Source of the DNA: Maridesulfovibrio ferrireducens
GTDB lineage: Bacteria; Desulfobacterota; Desulfovibrionia; Desulfovibrionales; Desulfovibrionaceae
Length of the DNA: 64,000 bases
Direction: 5' to 3'
Assembly: GCF_900101105.1 (NCBI RefSeq)
Contig: NZ_FNGA01000001.1
Span: forward strand, 868,001 to 932,000
Part shown: positions 24,813-35,477 of the stretch, one piece after another
How positions within the stretch are numbered: the first letter of the stretch is position 1
How the letters are laid out: every line of letters begins with the position of its first letter
The notes under the pieces: model-generated
The model's input: only the letters and a program-made list of their open reading frames with translations
Told to the model about the DNA's origin: nothing
Database searches by the model: none
Translations under genes and position numbers: made by a program

Positions 24813-25043
24813 ATGATACTATCTTCCAGCCAGATTCGGGCCTTGCGCCAGCGAAACGATGAAGAACTTCGTAAAGGTAATTTTGCGAAGCATGGTTATC
24901 CGGCGAACACAATACAGGACCTTCTTCAAACCATTGAAGCTTTAAAAAGCGAAAAGAAAAAATGGAAAAAAGTTGCTCAGGAGCGCGGAGAACTTTTAGG
25001 CAGGCTTACGGGGATGCTTGAGGAATATAATAAGCTGAAATAA
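24813..25043 (+). CDS. Small coiled-coil hypothetical protein
   Basis: The 76-residue frame is closed by a strong terminator 24 bases downstream, which supports it as a real transcript unit. The product is charged: an N-terminal IRALRQRNDEELRKGNFAKHGYPANTIQDLLQT and a C-terminal helix ALKSEKKKWKKVAQERGELLGRL with heptad-like spacing. No signal peptide or membrane segment is seen. No convincing Shine-Dalgarno precedes ATG 24813. I do not recognise a family. Confidence 0.55.
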   Translation: MILSSSQIRALRQRNDEELRKGNFAKHGYPANTIQDLLQTIEALKSEKKKWKKVAQERGELLGRLTGMLEEYNKLK

Positions 25044-25066
25044 ATTTACCATTAATCAAAATCAGG

Positions 25067-25098
25067 AACCGCCTTGTGAAAACAAGGCGGTTTTTTTG
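25067..25098 (+). terminator. Terminator after the small coiled-coil gene
   Basis: AACCGCCTTGT pairs with ACAAGGCGGTT and T7 follows. Confidence 0.9.
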
Positions 25099-25286
25099 TG
25101 GAACAGAACTGATTACGCATCAGAGCATTAGTTAAGAAAAATGAAATCGTGTTATTATTATTAGTTATTAAATGTATAGTTATGACCGTCTGATATGAAT
25201 TGTGATAGTTAGACTATGTAAACGTCGGGGGGCGTTTCTAGGTGCGACCGCTGTAAGGAGTGAATCTTTTTAAAGAGGGTAGTCTT

Positions 25287-27602
25287 ATGAAAATAAAAAG
25301 TATCAACACAAAACTTTCGATTTTAATCACAGGAATTGTGGCATTGTCCATTGCTGCGCTTGTTGTAGTTGTAAGTTCCATGACCAACTCAGCCATTTTT
25401 GATATTCAAAAGCAGAATATGGAAAGTGTGAATCGAAAGCTAGTTCAGGAGACGAATAGTATTATTGATCTTTCGTTACTTGATCTCAAGGGATATGCCT
25501 ATGACCAAGCGTTTCATCGCGCGTTTGTGGATACTTATACCCGAAGTGAAGTGATAGATTCTGTGCGGCTCACACTTCAGAGTCATGGTGGCATGATTGC
25601 CATGGCGGCATTTGATAAAAAAGGAAAAGTTGTTTTTGGTTTGAACCATAACGGCAAAGATCTCACAGGACAGAATGTGGGGAATACAGAATATATTAGA
25701 AAGGTTCTCAATGGCGCAGATTCAGCTATCTCGGAGGTTATTAAATCAAAAGATGAGAATAAACACGTAGTTATGCTGGCGATCCCGATGAAAGATGCGA
25801 CTGGGCGCTTGTTCGGTGGGCTTTTTGTTGGGCTGGATTGGGATAAGTACGCTCATGATTTAATTGGAAATATTACGATCGGCGAGAGCGGGTATGCATT
25901 TATTTTAGATGGTCAGGGCCGCATGCTTGCTCATAAAACTGATCAGAGTATTATTTTAAAAGACATGTCCTCGTATGATTCTGTACGGCGAAGTCTTGCA
26001 TCTGAAAGTGGTTTTTTTTCGTATGATTACGAAGGTAAAGAGAAAGTTCAATCTTTCATGGTTGATCCTATGACTGGATGGGTTGTTTGTATGTCTGCAT
26101 ATGTTTCAGACTTAACGCGGGCCGCAATTCATCAGAGAAATATTTTAATTGTCATGGGGACAGTCATGACAATACTTTTGGTGGGGGTAATTATTTTTTA
26201 CACTCGTAAACAGGTAATTACTCCCATGGCCTTGATTCGGGACTTTACTCATGAGATAGGGCAAGGCAATTTCAAAGCTGAGCTTGAAGGCGTTTTTACC
26301 TGTGAGCTTCTTGACCTTGCCAATAATGTGAAGCACATGGTTGCCGAACTTAAAAACAAGCTTGGATTTTCTGAAGGTGTTCTTAAGGGAATGACTATCC
26401 CGTGCATTGTTGCTGATCCTCATGAAAAGGCTCTTTTTTTGAATCAGGAATTTCTTGATCTGGCAGGTCAATCTGGTTCTCCAAAAGATTATCTGGGTAA
26501 AAGCGTTGGTGAAGTTCTTTACCGTGACCCATCACGAAAGACTGTTGCAGGCAAGGCTATTGCTGAGAATAGGTCCTTCTTTAATGTAGAAGCAGATATC
26601 AAAGCTGCCGACGGGACTGCCCATAATATTCAGGTGAATACAACTCCTTTGTTTGATCTGGACGGGCAGTTGATTGGAACATTCACCATGATTGTTGATA
26701 TGACCAATATCAAAAAACAGCAGCGCATGATTGAAGAAAAAAATATTGTGATTTCTGAAGCTGCGGCAAGTGCCACGGACATTTCAAATCAGGTTGCCAG
26801 TTTTTCGGAAGCCTTGTCTGCTCAGATAGAGCAGTCCAGTAAGGGGGCAGAAGAACAGAGCTTTATGGCCAGCGAAGCTGCAACCGCGATGGATGAAATG
26901 AACTCAACTGTTTTTGAAGTTGCCAAGAATGCATCTACCGCTGCGGATCTTGCTGATGATTCTCAGAAGATGGCGCTTGAGGGCGATGGCATGGTTGTTA
27001 AGGCTGTTAAAACGATTACTGAAGTGCGTGATCTCTCTGAAGTTTTGAGAAAGGATATGGCTGAACTCGGCACTCAGGCGGAAGGGATTGGACATATTAT
27101 GGGTGTGATCACCGATATTGCCGACCAGACAAATCTCCTTGCTTTGAATGCTGCTATCGAAGCCGCAAGAGCCGGAGAAGCCGGGCGCGGGTTTGCAGTC
27201 GTTGCTGATGAAGTAAGGAAGCTGGCAGAAAAAACCATGACAGCCACAACCGAAGTCGGAACTTATATCTCTCAGATTCAGAGTAGCACGCGTAAAAATA
27301 TAGTGAGTGCTGAAAAATCTACAGAATCTATTCTGGAAGTTACCGATCTGGTGAATCAGTCCGGTGATATTCTAAAAGAGATTGTGAATAGTATATCTGA
27401 AACAAGTGATCAGGTACGCGGTATTGCGACTGCTTCTGAAGAACAGTCGGCAGCAAGTGAAGAAATCAGCCGTTCAACCAGTCAGATTAATACTATTGCC
27501 GGAGAAACATCGCAGGCTATGACTGAATCTGCTGAAGCAGTAAGCCGGATGACAGTTCTTGCGCAGGAGTTGAACACGACTATTGCAAGAATGCAGGATT
27601 GA
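25287..27602 (+). CDS. Methyl-accepting chemotaxis protein, copy 1 (Cache-PAS-MCP)
   Basis: The start at ATG 25287 has GAGGG seven bases upstream; an earlier GTG at 25260 abuts an AAGGAG. The 771-residue receptor has a first membrane helix ([22 protein letters not shown]), a periplasmic double-Cache-like ligand domain to about residue 280 ([16 protein letters not shown] … [13 protein letters not shown]), a second helix ([20 protein letters not shown]), a linker, and a cytoplasmic PAS domain ([22 protein letters not shown]). The signalling hairpin follows with [18 protein letters not shown] and [13 protein letters not shown]. It relays ligand binding to CheA/CheW. No CheA or CheW gene is in the window. 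Confidence 0.93.
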   Translation: MKIKSINTKLSILITGIVALSIAALVVVVSSMTNSAIFDIQKQNMESVNRKLVQETNSIIDLSLLDLKGYAYDQAFHRAFVDTYTRSEVIDSVRLTLQSHGGMIAMAAFDKKGKVVFGLNHNGKDLTGQNVGNTEYIRKVLNGADSAISEVIKSKDENKHVVMLAIPMKDATGRLFGGLFVGLDWDKYAHDLIGNITIGESGYAFILDGQGRMLAHKTDQSIILKDMSSYDSVRRSLASESGFFSYDYEGKEKVQSFMVDPMTGWVVCMSAYVSDLTRAAIHQRNILIVMGTVMTILLVGVIIFYTRKQVITPMALIRDFTHEIGQGNFKAELEGVFTCELLDLANNVKHMVAELKNKLGFSEGVLKGMTIPCIVADPHEKALFLNQEFLDLAGQSGSPKDYLGKSVGEVLYRDPSRKTVAGKAIAENRSFFNVEADIKAADGTAHNIQVNTTPLFDLDGQLIGTFTMIVDMTNIKKQQRMIEEKNIVISEAAASATDISNQVASFSEALSAQIEQSSKGAEEQSFMASEAATAMDEMNSTVFEVAKNASTAADLADDSQKMALEGDGMVVKAVKTITEVRDLSEVLRKDMAELGTQAEGIGHIMGVITDIADQTNLLALNAAIEAARAGEAGRGFAVVADEVRKLAEKTMTATTEVGTYISQIQSSTRKNIVSAEKSTESILEVTDLVNQSGDILKEIVNSISETSDQVRGIATASEEQSAASEEISRSTSQINTIAGETSQAMTESAEAVSRMTVLAQELNTTIARMQD

Positions 27603-27630
27603 TAAGTTTAGATTAAAAGACTTGAATAAG

Positions 27631-27668
27631 AAAAGCCCCTGTCGAATTTGAATTCGACAGGGGCTTTT
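27631..27668 (+). terminator. Terminator of MCP copy 1
   Basis: AAAAGCCCCTGTCGAATT and its exact complement form an 18-bp stem around TG. The same element follows copy 2. Confidence 0.9.
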
Positions 27669-27706
27669 CTTGTTCTAAGATATGTCTCGTCCTAAAATAG
27701 ATCCTT

Positions 27707-27756
27707 TTGTTTCAACTTATTTTAAGACGGTATAATATAACTCAATATTATTGAGT
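27707..27756 (+). promoter_or_regulatory. Promoter and palindromic operator of MCP copy 2
   Basis: TTGTTT at 27707-27712, an 18-base spacer and TATAAT at 27731-27736 form a plausible promoter. Immediately after it ACTCAATATTATTGAGT (27740-27756) is a perfect 8+1+8 palindrome at the expected start site. No equivalent precedes copy 1. Confidence 0.5.
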
Positions 27757-27870
27757 GTATAGGGGTAATAACTTGGTATAAATTGTGTTAGTTGCGACAT
27801 ATTAACGTCGGGGGGCGTTTTCTAGGTGTGAGAGCTGTAAGGAGTGAATCTTTTTAAAGGGGGTAGTCTT

Positions 27871-30183
27871 ATGAAAGTAAAAAGTATTAACACAAAACTT
27901 TCGATTTTAATTACAGCAGTTGTGGCATTGTCCATTGCTGCGTTTGTTGTAGTCGTAAGTTCCATGACCAATTCAGCTGTTTTTGATATTCAAAAGCAGA
28001 ATATGGAAGTTCTGAATCAGAAACTGGTTCAGGAAGCGGATCGTTTTGTAGATCTTTCGTTACTAGATCTCAAGGGATATACTAACAATCAAGAGTATCG
28101 CCGCGCGTTTGTGGATACTTATGTCCGCGGTGGCGTGGTCAATTCTTTGCGGGCTAGAATTCAGGATCATGGCGGTATGATTGCCATGGCTGCTTTTGAT
28201 AAAAAAGGGAAGGTCCTTTATGGGCTGAATAGTAGCGGTAAGGATCTTACGGGACTGAATGTGGGTGATAGAGAATATATTAGAAAGATTCTCGACGGCG
28301 CGGATTCAGCTATTTCAGATGTTATTAAGTCAAAAGAAGATAATAAACAGGTAGTAATGATGGCTGCCCCTTTGAAAGATATGACCGGACGTTTGTTCGG
28401 AGGGTTCTTTATTGGACTGGATTGGGGTAAATATTCCCATGAGTTGCTTGATGATATTTCTATAGGCCAAAATGGGTATGCTTATGTTTTGGATGGGGAT
28501 GGCCTTATCATCGGGCATAAAGATGATTCCCTTATTGGGAAAAATATGTCGTCACATGAGTTTGTAAGGAAAAGTATTGCATCTGATAGCGGGTTTATTT
28601 CTTATGATTGGCAGGGTAAAGAGAAAGTTCAGTCTTTCAGGGTTGTTCCCTTGACTGGATGGGTTGTGTGTATGTCTGCGTATGTTTCAGATTTAACACA
28701 GGCTGCAATTCATGAGAGAAATATTTTAATTGTTATGGGTTTTGTCATGACAATTCTTTTGGTGGGGGTAATTGTATTTTCAACCCGTAAGCAGGTTATT
28801 ATTCCCATGGCCTTGATTCGTGACTTTACTCATGAGATAGGGCAGGGCAATTTCAAAGCTGAGCTTGAAGGCGTTTTTACCTGTGAACTTCTTGAACTTG
28901 CCGATAATGTGAAGCACATGGTTGCCGAACTTAAAAATAAGCTTGGATTTTCTGAAGGGGTCCTTAAGGGAATGACTATCCCGTGCATTGTTGCTGATCC
29001 TCATGAAAAAACACTTTTCTTGAATCAGGAATTTCTTGATCTGGCAGGTCAGTCTGGTTCACCAAAAGATTATCTGGGTAAAAGCGTCGGTCATGTTCTC
29101 TACGGTGAACCATCGCGAGTTACTATTGCAGGCAAGGCTATAGCTGAGAATCGGGCATTCATTAATGTAGAAGTCGATATCAAAGGTGCCGGCGGGGCAG
29201 TTTTTAGCACTCAAGTGAATACAACTCCTTTGTTTGATCTGGACGGGCAGTCGATTGGAACATTCACCATGATTGTCGATATGACCAGTATCAAAAAACA
29301 GCAGCGCATGATTGAAGAAAAAAATATTGTGATTTCTGAAGCTGCGGCAAGTGCCACGGACATTTCAAATCAGGTTGCCAGTTTTTCGGAAGCTTTGTCC
29401 GCTCAGATAGAGCAGTCCAGTAAGGGAGCAGAAGAACAGAGCTTTATGGCTAGCGAAGCCGCAACCGCGATGGATGAAATGAACTCAACTGTTTTTGAAG
29501 TTGCTAAGAATGCTTCTACCGCTGCGGATCTTGCTGATGAATCTCAGAAGAGAGCGCTTGATGGCGAAAACATGGTTGTTAAGGCCGTTAAAACGATTAC
29601 TGACGTGCGTGATCTTTCTGAAGTTTTGAGAAAGGATATGGCCGAACTCGGAACCCAGGCAGAAGGGATCGGAAATATTATGGGTGTGATCACCGATATT
29701 GCCGACCAGACAAATCTCCTTGCTTTGAATGCTGCTATCGAAGCAGCAAGAGCCGGAGAAGCCGGGCGCGGGTTTGCCGTTGTTGCTGATGAAGTAAGGA
29801 AGCTGGCAGAAAAGACCATGACAGCCACAACTGAAGTCGGATCTTATATCTCTCAAATTCAGAACAGCACGCGTAAGAATATAGTTAGTGCTGAAAAATC
29901 TACAGAATCTATTCTGGAAGTTACCGATCTGGTGAATCAGTCCGGTGATATTCTGAAAGAGATTGTGACTAGTATCTCTGAAACAAGTGATCAGGTACGC
30001 GGCATTGCAACTGCTTCTGAGGAGCAGTCGGCAGCAAGTGAAGAAATCAGCCGTTCAACCAGTCAGATTAATACTATTGCCGGAGAAACATCGCAGGCTA
30101 TGACTGAATCTGCTGAAGCAGTAAGCCGGATGACAGTTCTTGCGCAGGAGTTGAACACGACTATTGCAAGAATGCAGGATTGA
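27871..30183 (+). CDS. Methyl-accepting chemotaxis protein, copy 2 (Cache-PAS-MCP)
   Basis: The 770-residue paralogue of the preceding receptor has the same domain order: helix 1, periplasmic Cache-like domain, helix 2 near residue 290, PAS, MCP hairpin. Its start at ATG 27871 has AGGGGG upstream. The periplasmic domain differs clearly from copy 1 (for example [17 protein letters not shown] against [37 protein letters not shown]). From the PAS end onwards I count about ten substitutions in roughly 280 residues. The pair therefore probably senses different ligands through one common signalling module. Confidence 0.93.
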   Translation: MKVKSINTKLSILITAVVALSIAAFVVVVSSMTNSAVFDIQKQNMEVLNQKLVQEADRFVDLSLLDLKGYTNNQEYRRAFVDTYVRGGVVNSLRARIQDHGGMIAMAAFDKKGKVLYGLNSSGKDLTGLNVGDREYIRKILDGADSAISDVIKSKEDNKQVVMMAAPLKDMTGRLFGGFFIGLDWGKYSHELLDDISIGQNGYAYVLDGDGLIIGHKDDSLIGKNMSSHEFVRKSIASDSGFISYDWQGKEKVQSFRVVPLTGWVVCMSAYVSDLTQAAIHERNILIVMGFVMTILLVGVIVFSTRKQVIIPMALIRDFTHEIGQGNFKAELEGVFTCELLELADNVKHMVAELKNKLGFSEGVLKGMTIPCIVADPHEKTLFLNQEFLDLAGQSGSPKDYLGKSVGHVLYGEPSRVTIAGKAIAENRAFINVEVDIKGAGGAVFSTQVNTTPLFDLDGQSIGTFTMIVDMTSIKKQQRMIEEKNIVISEAAASATDISNQVASFSEALSAQIEQSSKGAEEQSFMASEAATAMDEMNSTVFEVAKNASTAADLADESQKRALDGENMVVKAVKTITDVRDLSEVLRKDMAELGTQAEGIGNIMGVITDIADQTNLLALNAAIEAARAGEAGRGFAVVADEVRKLAEKTMTATTEVGSYISQIQNSTRKNIVSAEKSTESILEVTDLVNQSGDILKEIVTSISETSDQVRGIATASEEQSAASEEISRSTSQINTIAGETSQAMTESAEAVSRMTVLAQELNTTIARMQD

Positions 30184-30211
30184 TAAGTTTAGATTAAAAG
30201 ACTTGAATAAG

Positions 30212-30249
30212 AAAAGCCCCTGTCGAATTTGAATTCGACAGGGGCTTTA
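30212..30249. terminator. Terminator shared by MCP copy 2 and the convergent nhaB
   Basis: Same 18-bp-class palindrome as at 27631 with one end mismatch. On the minus strand it is followed by TTTTC, so it can also end the nhaB operon. Confidence 0.85.
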
Positions 30250-30279
30250 TACTTTTAAGCAATTTAAAACGTTAACGTT

Positions 30280-31770
30280 TTACAATAACCACCAGACTGC
30301 GGCCAGACCGGTCAGTGACATGGTGACAGTATATGGGAAAGCGAGCTTAACCATTTCACCGTAAGAGAGCCTGATGAGAGGCGCAATGGCGGAGGTAAGC
30401 AGGAACAAGAATGCTGCCTGTCCGTTAGGAGTAGCAACACTTGGAATATTGGTTCCTGTGTTGATTGCTACTGCAAGCAGGTCAAACTGTTCTTGGTTGA
30501 TGGCGCCGCTAAGGAATGCAGCTTTGGTTTCGGAAATGTATACCGTTGCAACGAATACGTTGTCCGAAATCATGGAGAGCAAGCCATTTGCTAAGTAATA
30601 AGCTGCGAGCTGAACTTTACCTTCAAGTCCAAGCACGTAGTGAATTACCGGTGAGAATAGATGCTGTTCATGAATAACCGCGACGATTGAGAAGAATACA
30701 ACCAGTAATGCGGTAAAAGGAAGAGCCTCTTCAAAAGCATGACCGATACGGTGTTCTTCCGTTACGCCGTTAAGAGCGGTAAGAATAACAATAATAGTCA
30801 GGCCGATTAGACCGACTTCTGCAAGATGGAATGCAAGGGCAAAGATTAGGAATACAGCTGCGCATGCCTGAATAAGTAATGCACCTTTTTGTTTCAATCC
30901 CATCTTTGCGTCTTTTTTCCGGTCTTCATCTTCGAGGATTTCGCGAACGTTATCCGGAAGTTTGAAGCCGTATCCGAATATGCCGGTTACTTCGAGCATA
31001 ACACAAGTCAGCAATCCTACAGCCAGAACAGGCATGGATACCGGGGCAGTTCTTACGAAGAACTCAATGAACTGCCAGTCCATAACATGTCCGATAAGCA
31101 GGTTCTGAGGTTCGCCGACGATGGTACAAACTCCACCGAGAGCAGTACCTACGGCACCGTGCATCAGAAGGTTTCTTAAGAATCCTCTGAATTCTCCCAA
31201 GTGACTTACGCATTCTCCTTTTAAAAGAGAGTCATCTGTCAGAGAGCAATGACCTGTTGATGCGAATTTGTGGTATATTCCATAAAATCCATACCCAACT
31301 GCGATAAGAACTGCGGTAACAGTCAAAGCGTCGAGAAATGCGGACAGGAATGCACCTGAAAAACAGAACAATAATGAGATTAAGATTTTCGATTTGATGC
31401 GCAGAAGGATCTTTGTGAAGGCGTACTGGAGCATATCCTTCATAAAGTAGATACCTGCAACCATAAACATCAAAAGAAGAATAACCGGGAAGTTATGTAA
31501 TGTTTCGTTATAAACGGCCTGAGGGGAAGCCAGTCCCAGAGCAACGGCTTCAACTGCAAGCAGCCCACTGGCTGGTAACGGGTAGCATTTTAATGCCATT
31601 GCAAGCGTGAAAATAAATTGAGCTATTAAAATCCATCCAGTAATGAAGGGGCCGACTGCCGCCAGAAGAATCGGGTTAAGAACAAGAAAACCTATGATGG
31701 TCAGCTTGTACCAGTCTGGCGAGTTGCCAAGAAAGTTTTTTTGCAGTGCCTGCGATATCGTTTTGGGCAC
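30280..31770 (-). CDS. nhaB: Na+/H+ antiporter NhaB
   Basis: The 496-residue membrane protein has about twelve helices and the NhaB beginning ([26 protein letters not shown]). Further motifs are [71 protein letters not shown] and [33 protein letters not shown]. It exports Na+ in exchange for protons. The start is GTG 31770 behind AAAGGAG. It lies 53 bases after the beta-helix gene with no terminator between, so it probably belongs to the sigma-54 operon and recycles Na+ brought in by the SLC13-type permease. Confidence 0.93.
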   Translation of the reverse strand: MPKTISQALQKNFLGNSPDWYKLTIIGFLVLNPILLAAVGPFITGWILIAQFIFTLAMALKCYPLPASGLLAVEAVALGLASPQAVYNETLHNFPVILLLMFMVAGIYFMKDMLQYAFTKILLRIKSKILISLLFCFSGAFLSAFLDALTVTAVLIAVGYGFYGIYHKFASTGHCSLTDDSLLKGECVSHLGEFRGFLRNLLMHGAVGTALGGVCTIVGEPQNLLIGHVMDWQFIEFFVRTAPVSMPVLAVGLLTCVMLEVTGIFGYGFKLPDNVREILEDEDRKKDAKMGLKQKGALLIQACAAVFLIFALAFHLAEVGLIGLTIIVILTALNGVTEEHRIGHAFEEALPFTALLVVFFSIVAVIHEQHLFSPVIHYVLGLEGKVQLAAYYLANGLLSMISDNVFVATVYISETKAAFLSGAINQEQFDLLAVAINTGTNIPSVATPNGQAAFLFLLTSAIAPLIRLSYGEMVKLAFPYTVTMSLTGLAAVWWLL

Positions 31771-31823
31771 GATGTACTCCTTTTGCCTTTTTATAAGCGC
31801 GTTATAGTAGAACCATTTTGAAA

Positions 31824-33263
31824 TTAAAGTTCACTAGGCTCTAACGGGTCGATTGACAGTTCCGGGTAAAGTCCTTTCAAATCTCCTTCTGGATAAGGCT
31901 GAAGGATGTTGAAAGAAATGTCCTGAGTTTGTTGGGCATGGCCCGCTGTTTCGTCTGATCCGTCCCAGAAGGCTCCATTGCATTCAAGGATATGTTCAAT
32001 ACGATGTCTGAATCCATCAACAAATTTTGCTCCGATACCTTCAAAGGTAAGGTTTCCGAGACGGAACTGGCCTTTTAGAGCAGCGAAATCAGTAAGTGGA
32101 ATAGAGTGCATTTCAAGGTCTTCTTGTTTGCTGATATATCCCCAAACAAGACAGTTATCAGGGATTTTGACGGTCTCTTGAGTGTCGATAATTGTATGAG
32201 GCATGATGATTGATCCTGCTCCAATTTCAATTGGACATTCTTTTTTGCCGTTCAAAAAGGAGTTGAATCCGACAAAAACATTACGGTGTAGGTGGGTGTA
32301 TATGACCTTTCCACCATGCGCTGTAACGTCTTCACCGTCATAAACTGAATTGATTATATAACAGTTTTCCTGCGCATTGGATCCCGGCCCGAGGGTTGAA
32401 TCCTCAAGGTAAGCACGTTGAGCGACAAGAACATTCTTATCAACTTTGCATGTTCCTTTGATTACCGCGTAAGGGCTGACAGAAGCCCCTTCAGGGATAT
32501 CAATCATGTTTTCCGGATTTACAGCAGAATAAATAGGAATAAAGTCTTCTTTTCTTTCATCAAAGAAGTCCATGAACATTCCTTTCGGTCTGCTTTTTTC
32601 AATACGGATATACTTATCGAGAACTTCTGTCGGGAACTGGTAGTTGAATTCAAATGCTCCGTCGGCTTTGACCCATATGCGTCCCGGGCGGATACGCTTA
32701 TGATAGAGTTCGCCTGCTTGAACATAGGAATAAGCACCTATTGCGCAGTCATGACAGATTGATAAGTCCACGGTTGAAAAAGGTTCAAGGAAACAACCTT
32801 CAACGGATGTTCCGTGAATATTCGCGTAGTGTAGGGAAACGGTGTTTGATATTTTGAAGACTTCGAGATTTTCGGGGTCATGCGAGTTGTTGTGAACCAG
32901 CGTTTTCATGAGAAAGCTGTCTCTGATGTTAATAACTTCATCGTCACGAAGCTTTATGTTGTGCCCGTTACAGTCGACAACGTGTCCCTTCCTTTTCAGC
33001 TCATCTCCTCGAATATCGCTTTTATGAAGGATGGAATGGTCAACTACACATTTACCGAGGAAATAAGTTCCCCCCACACTGGAATGTCTGAAATGAAACT
33101 TCAGAGGGTGTGTGGCTGTTAAAGAGTAGAAGGCATAGTATAGGGCAAAACTGTTTCGAGGGATGAGGTCTTTAATAAAAGGTCCAACATCAACAAGAGG
33201 TTCGCGGAGATTGATGTTCACGCGATTAACAATATGATCAATCAGCTTATTAAGTTGTTTCAT
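31824..33263 (-). CDS. Left-handed beta-helix (hexapeptide-repeat) protein
   Basis: The start is set at ATG 33263. The longer frame's TTG 33326 lies in the tail of the terminator behind the upstream permease gene, so it is unlikely. The 479-residue product has an N-terminal helical part ([23 protein letters not shown]) and then long runs of imperfect hexapeptides ([72 protein letters not shown]), the fold of acyl- and nucleotidyl-transferases. The substrate is unknown; no adjacent sugar-activation gene exists. Its position between the permease and nhaB ties it to the transport module. Confidence 0.75.
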   Translation of the reverse strand: MKQLNKLIDHIVNRVNINLREPLVDVGPFIKDLIPRNSFALYYAFYSLTATHPLKFHFRHSSVGGTYFLGKCVVDHSILHKSDIRGDELKRKGHVVDCNGHNIKLRDDEVINIRDSFLMKTLVHNNSHDPENLEVFKISNTVSLHYANIHGTSVEGCFLEPFSTVDLSICHDCAIGAYSYVQAGELYHKRIRPGRIWVKADGAFEFNYQFPTEVLDKYIRIEKSRPKGMFMDFFDERKEDFIPIYSAVNPENMIDIPEGASVSPYAVIKGTCKVDKNVLVAQRAYLEDSTLGPGSNAQENCYIINSVYDGEDVTAHGGKVIYTHLHRNVFVGFNSFLNGKKECPIEIGAGSIIMPHTIIDTQETVKIPDNCLVWGYISKQEDLEMHSIPLTDFAALKGQFRLGNLTFEGIGAKFVDGFRHRIEHILECNGAFWDGSDETAGHAQQTQDISFNILQPYPEGDLKGLYPELSIDPLEPSEL

Positions 33264-33324
33264 TCCTTTCTCGCTTTTTTTTGGGTGCCGGAAGTCGTAG
33301 GTGGAAACCGGAACGGGTTGATAC

Positions 33325-33360
33325 AAAGTCGGGCGGTTTCAGAACATATCTGAACCGCCC
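33325..33360 (-). terminator. Hairpin after the SLC13-type permease gene
   Basis: GGGCGGTTtCAGA at 33331-33343 pairs with TCTGAACCGCCC at 33349-33360. On the minus strand only GACTTTG follows, so termination is probably partial and the beta-helix and nhaB genes may receive readthrough. Confidence 0.65.
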
Positions 33361-33397
33361 AGACTCCATTGTGATCAATCCCTATACCTTGATATTA

Positions 33398-34870
33398 TTA
33401 GCCGGGCAAGGTCACAGGCATGCCCATCATAGGCCAAAGAACAAGAACTGCAAAAGCTACCACCACCAGCAACATTATACTGGCTGGAATTCCGTATAAG
33501 AAGAATTCTCCGGGAGTGAACTGTCCTGAATCGTAGGCAATGGCGTTAGGCGCTGCACCTACCAGAAGCAGGAACGGCATACCCGCAACAACGAGTGCTA
33601 CGAAAAGAATTACTTCAGGAGCAACTCCGAGGTAAGGAGCAATAACCAGTGCAACCGGTAGTGATATGGCAATTGCGGCTACGTTCATGATAAAGTTGGT
33701 CATCATCAGGACGAAGAACGCTATGGACATGACAAATACGAACCAGTGTGAATCCTGGAAAATTGTCAGCCAGTTAACAGCCATCCATTTAGCAGCGCCA
33801 GTTTCCCATAAGCAGAAGCCGATCGACATTGCGCCTGCAAAGAGAAGAATAATATTCCATGGGATATCTTCGAGGTCATTGATATCAAGGATTTTAAAGA
33901 TGAAGAATGAAATTGAAGAAACCAGGATGAGCGCGGTTTTATCAATCGCCTTAAGTTCAGGAATAAATGATCTTAAACTCATGACAATGATTACTGAACC
34001 AACAAGAACTGCTGCCATGATTTCGTCACGGGTGAGTGGTCCCATTTGCTTATTCAGTTCTCTGGCCTTTTCGCGTAGTCCGGGAATGGTCGCTTTTTCA
34101 GGCTTGAGGAAGATCATAAAAAATCCCCAGAGCAGAAAGACCATGGTCCAACCAACAGGGGCCATGTAATATGTCAGTTCAAAGAAAGTGATGTCCTTTC
34201 CGAGAATTTCCTGAAAGAAACCAATGGCAACAGCTCCGCGGGCAGCACCGAGAAGTGTGACGATGGAACCTGCACCTGCGATATATGCCATGCCGATAAA
34301 GAGACCTTTACCGAATTTAGTGGGTTTATCACCTTCGCCATATAATGCATAAATGGCCAAAAGAAGTGGATAGATGGTTGCAGCTACCGCGGTGTGGGCC
34401 ATGATATGGGTCAGCAGGGCGGTAACAACAAATACACCTAGATATATATTTTTTGTTTTTTCTCCGACAACCATAAGCATCTTATATGCAAGACGTTTGG
34501 TCAGTCCGGTTTTGGTAAAAACAAGTCCGATCATTATGGATGCAAAGATAAAAAGAACCGAGGGGTCCATGAAATCTTTAAATGCGACTTTGGCAGGGCG
34601 GATAAAGAACATAGCCTGTAATACGCCGATTGCCAGTGATGTTACACCGATAGGTACAACTTCAAAGACCCACCAGGTACCCGCTAGAAGGAAAACAGCA
34701 ATTGCTCCCTTAGCTTGTTGGGAGAGAATAAAATGCTCGCCCATGGGGTCAATTGCATCGGGCCATGCAGGACAGTAGTAAACCACTGCGAACAGCGTTA
34801 GGCCGAGCATCATGAATATAAGTCTTTTAAAATCAAAAGACTTTGGTTGTGATAGAGTTGCAGCGCTCAT
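33398..34870 (-). CDS. Divergent DASS/SLC13-family sodium-coupled anion permease
   Basis: The 490-residue permease has about eleven helices and the DASS architecture: LLAGTWWVFEVVPIGVTSLAIGVLQ, MDPSVLFIFASIMIGLVFTKTGLTKRLAY, and a repeat in the second half. Canonical members use two Ser-Asn-Thr motifs and Gly-Thr-Pro-Pro-Asn hairpins for carboxylate and Na+. Here the first reads MAHTAVAATIYP with LLGAARGAVAIG, and the second FIMNVAAIAISLP with LVGAAPNAIAYDSG. The substrate may therefore not be a standard dicarboxylate; sulfate is a candidate because DASS proteins are proposed sulfate importers in marine sulfate reducers. AAGGAG precedes ATG 34870; the CBS gene ends 6 bases upstream. Confidence 0.82.
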   Translation of the reverse strand: MSAATLSQPKSFDFKRLIFMMLGLTLFAVVYYCPAWPDAIDPMGEHFILSQQAKGAIAVFLLAGTWWVFEVVPIGVTSLAIGVLQAMFFIRPAKVAFKDFMDPSVLFIFASIMIGLVFTKTGLTKRLAYKMLMVVGEKTKNIYLGVFVVTALLTHIMAHTAVAATIYPLLLAIYALYGEGDKPTKFGKGLFIGMAYIAGAGSIVTLLGAARGAVAIGFFQEILGKDITFFELTYYMAPVGWTMVFLLWGFFMIFLKPEKATIPGLREKARELNKQMGPLTRDEIMAAVLVGSVIIVMSLRSFIPELKAIDKTALILVSSISFFIFKILDINDLEDIPWNIILLFAGAMSIGFCLWETGAAKWMAVNWLTIFQDSHWFVFVMSIAFFVLMMTNFIMNVAAIAISLPVALVIAPYLGVAPEVILFVALVVAGMPFLLLVGAAPNAIAYDSGQFTPGEFFLYGIPASIMLLVVVAFAVLVLWPMMGMPVTLPG

Positions 34871-34876
34871 ATCTAA

Positions 34877-35446
34877 TTACTCCTTGATCTTATCCGTAGT
34901 TGCAATTTCGCAAGAGAGAATTGAGTCTCGCACTTTTTCAAAGACATCACCCAGACGAAGAACTCCAGTAACTTCTCCGTCTTTTTGAACCAGAATAGGC
35001 TGATGAACGCCTGTTATATAAGCGTGAAGCGGCTTGTCCAGATTGTCCTCTTCGCTTATGAATTCATTCTGATCAGGTGTGTACATAATGTCTTCAATTT
35101 TGACTTTGCTGATGTTTCTGCAAAGATTTTTAAGCGGCTCAGACCAGAGATTAAAGTCTTTAAAAACTTTTTGCACATAACTTTTGTCCAGAAAAGCCTT
35201 TGGATTCTTTTCAAGAACTTTGAAATATGCTGGTTCCATATGGGAGAAGATATCAAGTATTGTAACTTTTCCGATTATCTTCCCTGTTTCGTCTTCTACC
35301 AAAAGGTCGCGATGAGGGTGTGGTAAGTGTTTATCCGTTCCCTCTTTGACCAATTTTAGCATTGCCTGAGAAACTGTCGTGCTTTTTTTGATCCGGCTGT
35401 ATTCCTTTACCGGAATCATGAGATCTTTTACTTTAAAATTTTCCAT
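34877..35446 (-). CDS. CBS-domain protein
   Basis: The 189-residue soluble protein carries two CBS motifs. The first is KVKDLMIPVKEYSRIKKSTTVSQAMLKLV … DLLVEDETGKIIGKVTILDIFSHM, and the second is KIEDIMYTPDQNEFISEEDNLDKPLHAYI … PILVQKDGEVTGVLRLGDVFEKVRDSI. Such pairs bind adenine nucleotides or act as energy or ionic-strength gauges for attached transporters. It lies between the receiver-like gene and the SLC13-type permease with short gaps, so I infer regulation of that permease. Confidence 0.87.
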   Translation of the reverse strand: MENFKVKDLMIPVKEYSRIKKSTTVSQAMLKLVKEGTDKHLPHPHRDLLVEDETGKIIGKVTILDIFSHMEPAYFKVLEKNPKAFLDKSYVQKVFKDFNLWSEPLKNLCRNISKVKIEDIMYTPDQNEFISEEDNLDKPLHAYITGVHQPILVQKDGEVTGVLRLGDVFEKVRDSILSCEIATTDKIKE

Positions 35447-35477
35447 GCTTACCCCCTGTATCGGTTGTTCAGTCGAG

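Larger units (their letters stand above)
25200..27670 (+). repeat. Tandem duplication, copy 1 (leader, MCP gene, terminator)
   Basis: This unit is repeated at about 27770-30250. Conserved parts are a leader containing AACGTCGGGGGGCGTT and CTGTAAGGAGTGAATC, the whole chemoreceptor gene, and the 3' tail through an identical terminator palindrome. Confidence 0.85.
27770..30250 (+). repeat. Tandem duplication, copy 2 (leader, MCP gene, terminator)
   Basis: Second copy of the unit at about 25200-27670. The similarity is strongest in the signalling-domain half and the 3' tail and weakest in the ligand-binding half. Confidence 0.85.

Noticed and set aside
25200-25286. c-di-GMP or other known riboswitch in the conserved MCP leader
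   Set aside because: The leader is conserved only because the whole unit is duplicated, and it lacks the GEMM core boxes.
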